This document shows, piece after piece, positions 7,112-14,017 of a stretch of DNA of 17,133 bases. The stretch comes from JBAZDV01 sp041669745 (GTDB taxonomy: Archaea; Thermoplasmatota; Thermoplasmata; Methanomassiliicoccales; Methanomethylophilaceae), in NCBI GenBank assembly GCA_041669745.1, contig JBAYAO010000023.1, positions 1 through 17,133 on the forward strand. Direction: 5' to 3'. The notes beneath the pieces were generated by a model, which was not told the DNA's origin, made no database searches, and worked only from the letters and a program-made list of their open reading frames with translations. The stretch's first letter is position 1. Every line of letters starts with the position of its first letter. The position numbers and the translations under genes are program-made.

Positions 7112-8637
7112 TTGGGATCCCAATGTTCAAAAGACACTACATCTCAGGAATGTTCTCAAGATGGGAAAGCGCTTCAGTTCACGTCCTGGGCATCGTCCTG
7201 TTGGGGCTGAGTGCCTCACTGGTGCCGAGTATCCTCTACGCCGTCGTGAACAAAGAGCCTTTGGCTCCATTCATCTGGCCAATGGCCGTCGGTCTGACCC
7301 TGTCCTTTTTCCTGACATTGCTTTTCAAGATACCGAACAGGATAAAGCCTGTCAGCGGCATATTCATGATAGGCCTTGTCTGGTTTGCGGCGATCATCTT
7401 CGGTATGATCCCGTTCATCCTTTCCGGAATGTCCTCCGTCGATGCATTGTTCGAATCGACGAGCGGATTCACGACCACCGGTGCAACCACCATGACCGAT
7501 ATAGAGTCGTGGCCGAGTAGCATATTGCTTTGGAGGTCCATGATGCAGTGGATCGGTGGTATCGCGATCATCATGATCTTCTTGTTCGTCCTACCCATGA
7601 TAGGTTTCAGCGGCAGGACATTGTTCGGAAACGAGATGTCCGGATCGGGATCCGGAAATTTCTTTGCGAGAATGAAGGATGCTGGAAAGCAATTCATAGT
7701 GATCTACCTGATCCTGACGGCCATCATGATCATCATATTGATGATGAGCGGTGTCACACTTTTTGATTCCCTGTGCATGTCGTTCTCCACTATATCGTGC
7801 GGCGGATTCATGTGCAAGGGCGACAGCATAGCTGGTTACGGGACCATCGTGAAAATCGTCCTGATTATCTTCATGTTCCTGGGAGGCTCGAACTTTTACC
7901 TTCATTTCAGGGCGATGTATCACAAGAAACCCTTGTCGTACATAAGGGATGAGGAGTTCAGGGCCATGTTCTTCTGGCTTGCTGCAATGTCCTTGCTCGT
8001 GTTCTTCATCATATACGAAGACGACGGTCTGTTCGGCGAGAATATCCTCAACAATTTCATCAATACGGCGTTTACAGTGGTTTCGGCCGGTACAACCACT
8101 GGTTTCGCCGTCGTGGATTACGTATCTTGGCCTACGGCTGCCGTTGTGCTGCTCTTCCTTATCGCCGCGATAGGCGGATCGAGCGCTTCTACGGCGGGTG
8201 GCATAAAGATATCGAGACTCATCATCATTTACAGATACGAGAGGAACGGATTGAGAAAACTGTTGCATCCGAAAGGTGTCTACGACATCAAATACAACGG
8301 TTCCAGTCTCGACGATGATACGATCAATGCTACAATAATCGTCACAATGGCGTTCACAGTCACGATAATGATAGGGTCCATTGTCCTGATGCTTTTCGGA
8401 GTGGGTTTAGGGGAATCGGTCTCCTCCGTAATCGGATGTATAACCACATTCGGCCCGGCAGTGGGTACTTTTGGTCCGATGGGCAGTTATGAAACCATGT
8501 CACCGTTCATAAAAGTCTTCCTCAGTCTGATCATGTGGATGGGCCGTTTGGAAATAGTGACCGCATTGGTACTCTTCACGCCCGGATTCTGGAAGGAAAT
8601 GATGATGACCCACAAAAAAACCAGATCCCGACTTTAG
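7108..8637 (+). CDS. trkH: TrkH-type potassium uptake channel subunit
   Basis: TrkH is the membrane pore of the Trk potassium uptake system and works with TrkA. The 509 residues are strongly hydrophobic and carry four pore loops with the selectivity-filter glycines: 'TTTGAT' (122-127), 'STISCGGF' (227-234), 'SAGTTTGFA' (326-334) and 'CITTFGPAVG' (444-453). The conserved 'GGSSASTAGGIKISR' follows the third loop at 357-371 and matches the family consensus after the gating region. Length and topology are normal and no filter residue appears lost. ATG 7108 overlaps the trkA stop (ATGA); an alternative ATG at 7123 would remove five residues. The stop TAG overlaps the stop codon of the opposite-strand TPR gene, leaving no intergenic space. 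Confidence 0.96.
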   Translation: MIGIPMFKRHYISGMFSRWESASVHVLGIVLLGLSASLVPSILYAVVNKEPLAPFIWPMAVGLTLSFFLTLLFKIPNRIKPVSGIFMIGLVWFAAIIFGMIPFILSGMSSVDALFESTSGFTTTGATTMTDIESWPSSILLWRSMMQWIGGIAIIMIFLFVLPMIGFSGRTLFGNEMSGSGSGNFFARMKDAGKQFIVIYLILTAIMIIILMMSGVTLFDSLCMSFSTISCGGFMCKGDSIAGYGTIVKIVLIIFMFLGGSNFYLHFRAMYHKKPLSYIRDEEFRAMFFWLAAMSLLVFFIIYEDDGLFGENILNNFINTAFTVVSAGTTTGFAVVDYVSWPTAAVVLLFLIAAIGGSSASTAGGIKISRLIIIYRYERNGLRKLLHPKGVYDIKYNGSSLDDDTINATIIVTMAFTVTIMIGSIVLMLFGVGLGESVSSVIGCITTFGPAVGTFGPMGSYETMSPFIKVFLSLIMWMGRLEIVTALVLFTPGFWKEMMMTHKKTRSRL

Positions 8638-9485
8638 GTCTTCGACATTATTCTGCATGCATCGAGTATCCTTATGACAGCGGGATTCCCCGGTTCCTTA
8701 TCGTTGATGGCACCGGCAAAGAACTTTGCCTGGATGAACCTGTGTTTTTCGATCAGACAATATGCCATGGTCTCAAGGGCGCCGACATGGGTGTGATCTA
8801 TCTGCAATGCCCTGTTCGCAAAATTTGCCGCTGCGGATATCTTACCGTCAATTCTCATCACATAAGCGCCCAGCGCAAGAGAATCGGCATTTTTTTTATC
8901 CTCCTTGATATGCGATTTGGCAATTTTTAAGGCCTCCTTCTCTTTGCCCATATGCATAAGGACCGTACAGAGGTTGACCAGAGAATCATATGAACCGCGG
9001 TCATCCTCCGCCAGGGTTGCGGCGGTCTCATATGCCATTTTGAATTCACCTAGCGAACAGAGTATCTCCGACAGCAGGATTCTCTCGTCGACGTTCTTGT
9101 CATTTATGGTGTTCATGAGTTCCAGCGCCTCTTCGGCCTCGTCCATATTCAGAAGCGTCCTTGCTATTTCGGAACGACGCGTTGCGTCATCGCTGTAGAT
9201 CTTCATGAGACCGTAAGCATCCTCCGCCCTTCCGAGGTTTCTGATGGCGATGCCTATCTCGAATTTTTTGTCGGGATCATTCGGAATCTTATCCAGTATC
9301 AGGTCTATTATGGCCTGACATCCCTGTTCATCGTCAACGACCTTCAGCAACGAGGCGCATTTCAGAAGTACCGGTGCATTTCCGCCGTTCGCGCTGACAA
9401 TGGCATCCACTTCGGGACGCACGAGTTCGTATTTCTCATCCTTTATGTTGTTTTGGATGTTCTCGAATGCCTTATCGGTGTCCAT
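8634..9485 (-). CDS. Tetratricopeptide-repeat (TPR) protein
   Basis: The 283-residue protein is almost entirely alpha-helical with repeats of about 34-36 residues. The clearest unit is around 205-240, where 'GKISAAANFANRALQID' and 'HVGALETMAYCLIE' show the small-residue/aromatic spacing of TPR helices A and B. Earlier units include 'GRAEDAYGLMKIYSDD', 'DEAEEALELMNTIND', 'GEFKMAYETAATLAEDD' and 'GKEKEALKIAKSHIKED'. There is no signal peptide, membrane span or catalytic motif, so it is probably a soluble scaffold for protein-protein contacts. The partner is unknown. It is divergent from the ATPase/DUF4435 pair and convergent with trkH, so context gives little help. A TATA-like box lies about 29 bases before the start. 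Confidence 0.85.
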   Translation of the reverse strand: MDTDKAFENIQNNIKDEKYELVRPEVDAIVSANGGNAPVLLKCASLLKVVDDEQGCQAIIDLILDKIPNDPDKKFEIGIAIRNLGRAEDAYGLMKIYSDDATRRSEIARTLLNMDEAEEALELMNTINDKNVDERILLSEILCSLGEFKMAYETAATLAEDDRGSYDSLVNLCTVLMHMGKEKEALKIAKSHIKEDKKNADSLALGAYVMRIDGKISAAANFANRALQIDHTHVGALETMAYCLIEKHRFIQAKFFAGAINDKEPGNPAVIRILDACRIMSKT

Positions 9486-9509
9486 CTCGCCCCTTGCACA
9501 TCATCAAAG

Positions 9510-9517
9510 AAAATAAA
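9510..9517 (-). promoter_or_regulatory. TATA-like box of the TPR gene
   Basis: The minus strand reads TTTATTTT, centred about 29 bases before the ATG at 9485, consistent with a leaderless or very short-leader transcript. Confidence 0.4.
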
Positions 9518-9528
9518 CCTTACACCCG

Positions 9529-9547
9529 GTCGTGCAGTCCGCGCGAC
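9529..9547. promoter_or_regulatory. Inverted repeat in the TPR/ATPase divergent region
   Basis: Arms gtcgtgc (9529-9535) and gcgcgac (9541-9547) pair over seven positions with one G-T mismatch, around the loop agtcc. The repeat sits between the two outward-facing TATA-like boxes and immediately upstream of the ATPase box, a position suited to an operator. It is short enough that chance cannot be excluded. Confidence 0.25.
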
Positions 9548-9550
9548 AAG

Positions 9551-9558
9551 ATACTTAA
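9551..9558 (+). promoter_or_regulatory. Weak TATA-like box of the ATPase/DUF4435 pair
   Basis: The sequence atacttaa is centred about 33 bases before the ATG at 9588. It departs from the usual TTTAWATA pattern and lies a little further out than the other boxes here, which would fit a weak or regulated promoter. Confidence 0.3.
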
Positions 9559-9587
9559 CCTTTGCAGGCCGTACCGTTCATCTGCCC

Positions 9588-10631
9588 ATGAAACTCAAAT
9601 CAGTATCCGTTTACGGATTGTTCCACTGCTATGACCATATTTTGGAACTTTGCGATGGAGGATTGACCTTCATACACTCGCCTAACGGTGTAGGGAAGAG
9701 CACGATCCTAAAGATGATCTATGACCTTTTCAGGGGCGATACCGAAGAGCTTCTCGAAATGCCGTTTGAGAGGATGGATGTCGGTTTTGCGGATGGTACA
9801 AACGTCATCGTGGAGAATAAGAACGAAGAGCTGTTCATTCAGATACAGAGGAACGAGGTCGAAGAGCTACTCTCCAAGGAGGAGCTGAAAGATATCCTCA
9901 ATGTGATATACCTCTCACCAGAGAGGAACACCGTCAGAAAGATGGACGGTCGTCTTGTTCCCGCATTGGATGCCTATGCGACCGAACTGAGCGATACTCT
10001 GAAATATGCCAAATCACAGACATCTCTTCCATCAGAGTCAAAAAAACGTGACGTTAATGTTAGTGATGACGAGTTCGTTTTCTGGTGCAAGGACCTGAAG
10101 GCGCGTCTCGATTTCATAAGGGATGCGGGTTTTGATGTCGAACTTCCGTTGGGTCTCAGATTTCCGCCGAGCAGATACGACTATGCGGAGTCCAGATCGG
10201 AATACAATGCTCTTGCATGTTCGATTGCCGATTATGTGGACAAGAACTATTCCCTCGCGGAGTCGATCGTGGTGTATCAGGATATAGTGAACGGGCTGCT
10301 CAACAACAAGAACATCTTCGTCAGTGATAAAAATCAGTTGTGCGTCATATTGAACAACAACATGACCCTCCCGCTGAGTAAATTGTCATCCGGAGAGAAG
10401 CAGATACTCATAATATTCTACCGTCTCCTATTCCATGCAACCCCCGGGTCGCTTGTCATATTGGACGAGCCCGAGATCTCGCTCCACGTCTCATGGCAGC
10501 AGAAGATAGGTTCATTACTACTGGATATAAGCCGGATAAGGGACATCCAACTGATCGTCGCCACACACTCCCCGCAGATAATTCACGATAAATGGGATCT
10601 TGCAACCGAACTGAGGACAGAACGTGCGTGA
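9588..10631 (+). CDS. ABC/AAA-type ATPase, AriA-like subunit of a PARIS-like defence pair
   Basis: The 347-residue protein is a soluble SMC/OLD-like ATPase (AAA_15/AAA_21 type). It shows Walker A 'PNGVGKST' (32-39), 'IYLSPERN' (107-114), the ABC signature 'LSSGEKQ' (266-272), Walker B 'SLVILDEPE' (288-296) with D-loop 'SLH', and the switch histidine His327 in 'IVATHSPQII'. The middle (about 115-250) is a variable helical insert. The next gene encodes a DUF4435 protein and overlaps it by 8 bases; this pairing defines PARIS, in which AriA holds AriB until an infection signal releases it. The start at 9588 places Walker A at the usual distance from the N-terminus. The frame is open upstream to an ATG at 9453, but that lies inside the TPR gene. 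ATPase identity is certain; PARIS membership is inference from the pair. Confidence 0.88.
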   Translation: MKLKSVSVYGLFHCYDHILELCDGGLTFIHSPNGVGKSTILKMIYDLFRGDTEELLEMPFERMDVGFADGTNVIVENKNEELFIQIQRNEVEELLSKEELKDILNVIYLSPERNTVRKMDGRLVPALDAYATELSDTLKYAKSQTSLPSESKKRDVNVSDDEFVFWCKDLKARLDFIRDAGFDVELPLGLRFPPSRYDYAESRSEYNALACSIADYVDKNYSLAESIVVYQDIVNGLLNNKNIFVSDKNQLCVILNNNMTLPLSKLSSGEKQILIIFYRLLFHATPGSLVILDEPEISLHVSWQQKIGSLLLDISRIRDIQLIVATHSPQIIHDKWDLATELRTERA

Positions 10632-11481
10632 ATATTTAGGACCAAAGGACATTGCCAACAACATATCGATGCTGAAGACCTCTTTCAAAGGTACGATTGT
10701 CGTGGTCGAAGGTGTCACCGACAGAAGACTTTATGGCAAATTTTTCGACGATGATGGTGTAGAGGTCGTGATCGCACATTCGAAGGACAATGTCCGCTCG
10801 GCTGTTAACGAGGTGTACAATTCCAGGGGATGCAGAGAGATAATCGGCATAATAGATGCCGATCTCGATTATGTATTCAACAAAAAACGCAATCCGCCGG
10901 TTTTTCTGACAGATACCAGAGATAACGAGACCCTTATGCTCAAGAGTACGGCACTGGAGGATGTTCTTTACGAATACGGTGACAAAGATGCTGTAGGCCG
11001 TTTCACAGATGCTTACGGATCCATACGCGATGCGATCCTCGACTCCTGTTTTCCATTGGGCCTTCTGATGTATGTGTCCGATAAGGAGGGCCTGGGATTG
11101 TGCTTTCGGGACCTCGACTATGAGCTGTTCATAGACAAGAGAACGTTGAGGTGCGACATAAGGAGAATGATCGACGAGGTAAAGAACAACACATGTGCCC
11201 CGACAAAGGATGCGAAGAGCATAAGGATGAGTCTGGAAAGGGAACTTCGGGAAGAAAGGGATCCCTGGTCTGTCTGCAGGGGACACGATGCAATGTCGAT
11301 CATGGCAATCGGTCTTAGGAATATCTTCGGAGCCTACAACAGCCGCTACATGAGGGAATGCGAGCTATCCGGCGCATTCAGACTGGCCTACGACAAGGAG
11401 GACATGGTGAAGACCAAACTGTATCGGGACACCGACGTATGGTGCTCCGAAAGAAAAATGCGTCTTTGGTCGTTCACCTAG
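10624..11481 (+). CDS. DUF4435 (TOPRIM-like) protein, AriB-like effector of a PARIS-like pair
   Basis: The 285-residue protein shows the DUF4435/TOPRIM pattern: the acidic residue Glu29 in 'IVVVEGVTDRRLY' (25-37), the DxD motif in 'IIGIIDADLDYVF' with Asp78, Asp80 and Asp82, and the following 'FLTDTRDNETLML' with Asp97 and Glu102. In PARIS, AriB is the toxic effector, a TOPRIM-like RNase shown to cut host tRNA after release from the ATPase; the matching glutamate is needed there. The C-terminal half is helical and highly charged with no recognised domain. The start is a GTG at 10624, inside the upstream gene (GTGCGTGA overlap), so translation is probably coupled and stoichiometry fixed. Its end overlaps xseB on the other strand by 8 bases. 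The key acidic residues look intact, so it could be active. The substrate in this organism is unknown. Confidence 0.82.
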   Translation: MREYLGPKDIANNISMLKTSFKGTIVVVEGVTDRRLYGKFFDDDGVEVVIAHSKDNVRSAVNEVYNSRGCREIIGIIDADLDYVFNKKRNPPVFLTDTRDNETLMLKSTALEDVLYEYGDKDAVGRFTDAYGSIRDAILDSCFPLGLLMYVSDKEGLGLCFRDLDYELFIDKRTLRCDIRRMIDEVKNNTCAPTKDAKSIRMSLERELREERDPWSVCRGHDAMSIMAIGLRNIFGAYNSRYMRECELSGAFRLAYDKEDMVKTKLYRDTDVWCSERKMRLWSFT

Positions 11482-11719
11482 AGACATTGAATTCGGACCG
11501 TTCCACGCCGTCCGCTGTTTCCATCAGCCTCTGAACCTTGCGCTCGCTCTCTTCGAGTACCTTCTTGCATCTGTCCCTGAGCAGTGTCGCCCTCTCGTAG
11601 ATATCGAGGCTCTTATCGAGATCCAATCCGCCGGTCTCGAGTTCCTTCACCAGTTCTTCAAGCGCTCTGAGGCTCTCTTCGAACGTCATCTCTTCCACTT
11701 CGGTCTTGCTGTCAGTCAT
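11474..11719 (-). CDS. xseB: Exodeoxyribonuclease VII small subunit
   Basis: XseB is the small helical subunit that binds many copies to XseA to form exonuclease VII, which degrades single-stranded DNA from both ends. The 81 residues match family size. The core 'FEESLRALEELVKELETG' (14-31), then 'LDLDKSLDIYERATLLRD' and 'CKKVLEESERKVQRL', is the typical XseB coiled-coil pair. ATG 11719 overlaps the xseA stop by 8 bases (ATGACTGA), implying coupled synthesis and high small-subunit output by reinitiation. Its 3' end overlaps the convergent DUF4435 gene. Confidence 0.94.
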   Translation of the reverse strand: MTDSKTEVEEMTFEESLRALEELVKELETGGLDLDKSLDIYERATLLRDRCKKVLEESERKVQRLMETADGVERSEFNVSR

Positions 11720-13046
11720 TTCTCTTCACATCCTTAACCGATGCTACGGCGATCCCGTCCCGCATCGCTATCTCTACGTCCTGCCCCGCTTCAAGCTGCG
11801 ATACCGAAGTCAGGGTATTTCCATCATGATCCCTTATGAAGCTGTATCCTCTGCCCAGAACCTTCGTCGGATCAAGACCGTCAAGTCTCTGGGATAACGA
11901 TCTCACAGCTCCATCCATGATCGAAATGTTCCTTTCAATGGACAGATCCATATTTTCGGAGATGTCATCCAGGTTGATGATGTATTGATTTAACCTATCG
12001 GCCAACCTCCTCGGATCCAATTTTATCTCCGAGATCTCCAATCTGTTCCTGTACATGTTCATCATCCCGATCAGTGCATTATCGGAACGCATGGTCAACC
12101 GATCGAGGTTCATCCTGTATCTCTCGATGACCCTTTCGGCATTATTGGAATGTAGTCTCGTGTCGATCTGCGCGAATCTTGATCTCATACCATCCATTAT
12201 GTTTTTCAGTGAATGAGAAATGCGCATACTTAGGTTCGAGATGTTGCGTTTTTCCTCCATCCTATCCTTTGTAGCCAGTGTGGCGGCCATCGTCGGAGTC
12301 TCAGCGTAAAGGTCTGCGGTACGGTCTGCCAGTGTTCTGTCCGTTGCATGTCCGACTGCGGATATTACCGGTATTCTCGACGAGGCTATGGCCCTTACGA
12401 CCCGCTCCGTATTGAATGCAGACAGGTCCTCTGACGAGCCGCCTCCCCTTCCCACTATTATCACGTCTACATCCTCGGAATTCAAAAGTTCGATCCCCCT
12501 CACTATGGATGTCACTGCGCCATCCCCCTGAACGACAGCGGGAGCGAGAAGAATATTGACCGGAAATCTTTTCGCCGTAGTATCGATGATATCTTTGATG
12601 ACTGCCCCTGTCGGCGATGTCACGACGCCTATCGTGTTCGGAAACGCCGGGATCCGTCTCTTTCTATCGGCATCGAAAAGACCCTCCCTCAATAATTTCG
12701 CAGCGAGTTCTTCGAGAGCCGCTTGCAACTCCCCTTTGCCATACGGCATCATCGATTCGATGTTGAAACTCAGCGATCCGCCCTTGACGTAATACGAGGC
12801 GCTACCGAAGACCGTGACCTTCATACCGGCCTCGGGTTTGAAGGTCAATCTTGAAGCCGAATATCTGAACAGTGTGCATCTTAGCGATGATTCACTATCC
12901 TTCAGCACCGGGTAGAAGTGTCCCGCGGATGAACCAGTCATGGAAGCTATCTCACCTACGATGGTGATGTTATGAATGTTCGGAGTACCTGTGACCACGG
13001 AATTCACACGTTCGTTGAACTGTGTAACCGTGAGTCTTTCCGTCAT
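11712..13046 (-). CDS. xseA: Exodeoxyribonuclease VII large subunit
   Basis: XseA is the catalytic subunit of exonuclease VII, acting on single-stranded DNA in repair and recombination. The 444 residues show an N-terminal OB fold ('ITIVGEIASMTGSSAGHFYPV', written here to residue 47), the 'IGVVTSPTGAVIKDI' segment, 'VIIVGRGGGSSEDLSAFN' and the metal-binding 'ISAVGHATDRTLADRTAD' (His-x-x-Asp), followed by 'ETPTMAATLAT'. A long coiled coil and the C-terminal 'LGRGYSFIRDHDG' tail complete the family layout. Family signatures are intact. ExoVII is mainly bacterial, and its presence here suggests old transfer, which is inference. A TATA-like box lies 27 bases upstream and no Shine-Dalgarno is visible, so the mRNA is probably leaderless. 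Confidence 0.95.
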   Translation of the reverse strand: MTERLTVTQFNERVNSVVTGTPNIHNITIVGEIASMTGSSAGHFYPVLKDSESSLRCTLFRYSASRLTFKPEAGMKVTVFGSASYYVKGGSLSFNIESMMPYGKGELQAALEELAAKLLREGLFDADRKRRIPAFPNTIGVVTSPTGAVIKDIIDTTAKRFPVNILLAPAVVQGDGAVTSIVRGIELLNSEDVDVIIVGRGGGSSEDLSAFNTERVVRAIASSRIPVISAVGHATDRTLADRTADLYAETPTMAATLATKDRMEEKRNISNLSMRISHSLKNIMDGMRSRFAQIDTRLHSNNAERVIERYRMNLDRLTMRSDNALIGMMNMYRNRLEISEIKLDPRRLADRLNQYIINLDDISENMDLSIERNISIMDGAVRSLSQRLDGLDPTKVLGRGYSFIRDHDGNTLTSVSQLEAGQDVEIAMRDGIAVASVKDVKRND

Positions 13047-13069
13047 GAGGGCGGAGATGCATTCCGTCG

Positions 13070-13075
13070 TTATAT
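13070..13075 (-). promoter_or_regulatory. TATA-like box of xseA
   Basis: The minus strand reads GATATAAC, centred about 27 bases before the xseA ATG at 13046. This is the leaderless spacing seen at other genes in the window. Confidence 0.5.
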
Positions 13076-13081
13076 CTGTTC

Positions 13082-13116
13082 CTGATGAGCCTGTGGAGCA
13101 TGCTCAACCGCATCAG
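13082..13116. promoter_or_regulatory. Nested inverted repeats between xseA and thioesterase promoters
   Basis: Outer arms ctgatg (13082-13087) and catcag (13111-13116) enclose a perfect 10-base palindrome gagcatgctc (13096-13105). The element fills the space between the xseA and thioesterase TATA-like boxes, so it could be a shared operator. No known regulator is assigned. Confidence 0.35.
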
Positions 13117-13123
13117 ATTAATA
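13117..13123 (+). promoter_or_regulatory. TATA-like box of the thioesterase gene
   Basis: The sequence attaata is centred 26 bases before the ATG at 13146, and no Shine-Dalgarno sequence is present, fitting a leaderless transcript. Confidence 0.45.
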
Positions 13124-13145
13124 CGAAGCTGTCATTCACGCCACC

Positions 13146-13577
13146 ATGGAAGATGCGGATTTTCTTGCTGTAATGAGTCCAGACATCCGCTGTTATCTGG
13201 ACAGGGTCAAGGAACTATACAACGCCCCGTACGCAAGGGCGAACGGAATCGAGATGGTGAGTCTCAGCGGCGACGAGATCAGACTGGCCATGGAGATCAA
13301 GCCCGGTGACATCAACAGCATCGGGTTCTGCCACGGGGGGGCAACTTACGGACTGACCGATCATACCCTCGCCTTCGCCTCCAATTTGAAGGAGGACGCA
13401 GTGGGACAGAATTGCAACATAATCTACCATCGTCCTGCGAAAAGCGGGAGATTGGAATCCGTATCGAAAAGAATAAGCAATACCAAATCCATCTCCGTCT
13501 TCGAGATATGTGTGTACTGCGAGGGGAAACACATAAGTACCGCCATTTGTACCACATTCAAGATCAAGAGGGATTGA
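13146..13577 (+). CDS. PaaI-family hotdog thioesterase
   Basis: The 143-residue protein has the single hotdog domain of PaaI-like acyl-CoA thioesterases, which hydrolyse acyl- or aryl-CoA esters in the cytoplasm. The signature 'GFCHGGATYGLTDHTLAFASN', split here as His63-Gly64-Gly65 and Asp72, matches the active-site helix: the glycines hold the thioester and the aspartate activates water. Later strands include 'NIIYHRPAKSGRLESVSKRI' and 'SVFEICVYCEGKHISTAI'. The substrate cannot be read from sequence, and no CoA ligase or phenylacetate gene is nearby. It overlaps the next gene by one base (TGATG), so the two are co-translated. Confidence 0.9.
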   Translation: MEDADFLAVMSPDIRCYLDRVKELYNAPYARANGIEMVSLSGDEIRLAMEIKPGDINSIGFCHGGATYGLTDHTLAFASNLKEDAVGQNCNIIYHRPAKSGRLESVSKRISNTKSISVFEICVYCEGKHISTAICTTFKIKRD

Positions 13578-14017
13578 TGTCCGACAGAAGATGTCCTTAT
13601 TGCGACGAGCGCGTTCCGTCATACAGTCTGACCTGTCCTAGATGTTACAAGGACATTCCCAGAGATGAAGAGGACACGAAGAGCGTGAAGGATGCCACGA
13701 CATCGGATTCTGTCTCCAGATTCGTCACCGACAGGACGGCGGTGCTACTGCTCGCGTTGATTCCGTCGGCATTCGGTCTCATGGGCCTCGGGCAGATATA
13801 CGAGAGGCGGTACAAAAAAGGACTGATGTTCCTGGCCGTTGGATTGTTGCTGTTCCTCACGCTTGTACTGCTGGTAGACTCCTTAGGCCGTCTTCATGGA
13901 GGATGGCCATTTCTTGTCACAGGAGCGGCGATACTGATAGGCCTGATGTTCCTGGGGGTCTATCTCTTCCAGGCTTTCGATGCCCTGGTTGGTTCGTTCT
14001 TCACGGCAGAAGCCTAG
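13577..14017 (+). CDS. Zinc-ribbon membrane protein of unknown function
   Basis: The 146-residue protein begins with a zinc ribbon, Cys6-x2-Cys9 ('CPYC') and Cys20-x2-Cys23 ('CPRC'). A charged linker (about 28-50) and three likely membrane segments follow: about 53-72, 82-101 and 110-136. The stretch 'GLMGLGQIYERRYKKGLMFL' resembles the Gly-x-Gly-x-x-Tyr and basic 'KKG' turn of TM2-type or DUF5683-like small membrane domains. Combinations of a ribbon and such a membrane unit are common in archaea, with no settled function. The ATG at 13577 is chosen because it overlaps the thioesterase stop (TGATG) and starts the ribbon; an in-frame ATG at 13412 lies inside the thioesterase gene. Its stop overlaps that of the opposite-strand DnaQ-like gene. 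Confidence 0.85.
   Translation: MSDRRCPYCDERVPSYSLTCPRCYKDIPRDEEDTKSVKDATTSDSVSRFVTDRTAVLLLALIPSAFGLMGLGQIYERRYKKGLMFLAVGLLLFLTLVLLVDSLGRLHGGWPFLVTGAAILIGLMFLGVYLFQAFDALVGSFFTAEA

Noticed and set aside
7591..8268. Minus-strand open frame of 225 codons opposite trkH
   Set aside because: The translation is low-complexity (His, Glu, Arg, Asp rich), as expected from the complement of a membrane-protein gene.
9453..9587. Upstream ATG extension of the ATPase gene
   Set aside because: It would begin inside the divergent TPR gene and upstream of the likely promoter; the family N-terminus starts at 9588.
10636..11286. Minus-strand open frame of 216 codons opposite the DUF4435 gene
   Set aside because: It is fully antisense to a gene with clear family motifs, has no recognisable domain and no promoter; it is a shadow of biased codon use.
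13412..13576. Upstream ATG extension of the zinc-ribbon membrane protein
   Set aside because: It lies inside the thioesterase gene in another frame, and the TGATG junction gives a better start at the ribbon.
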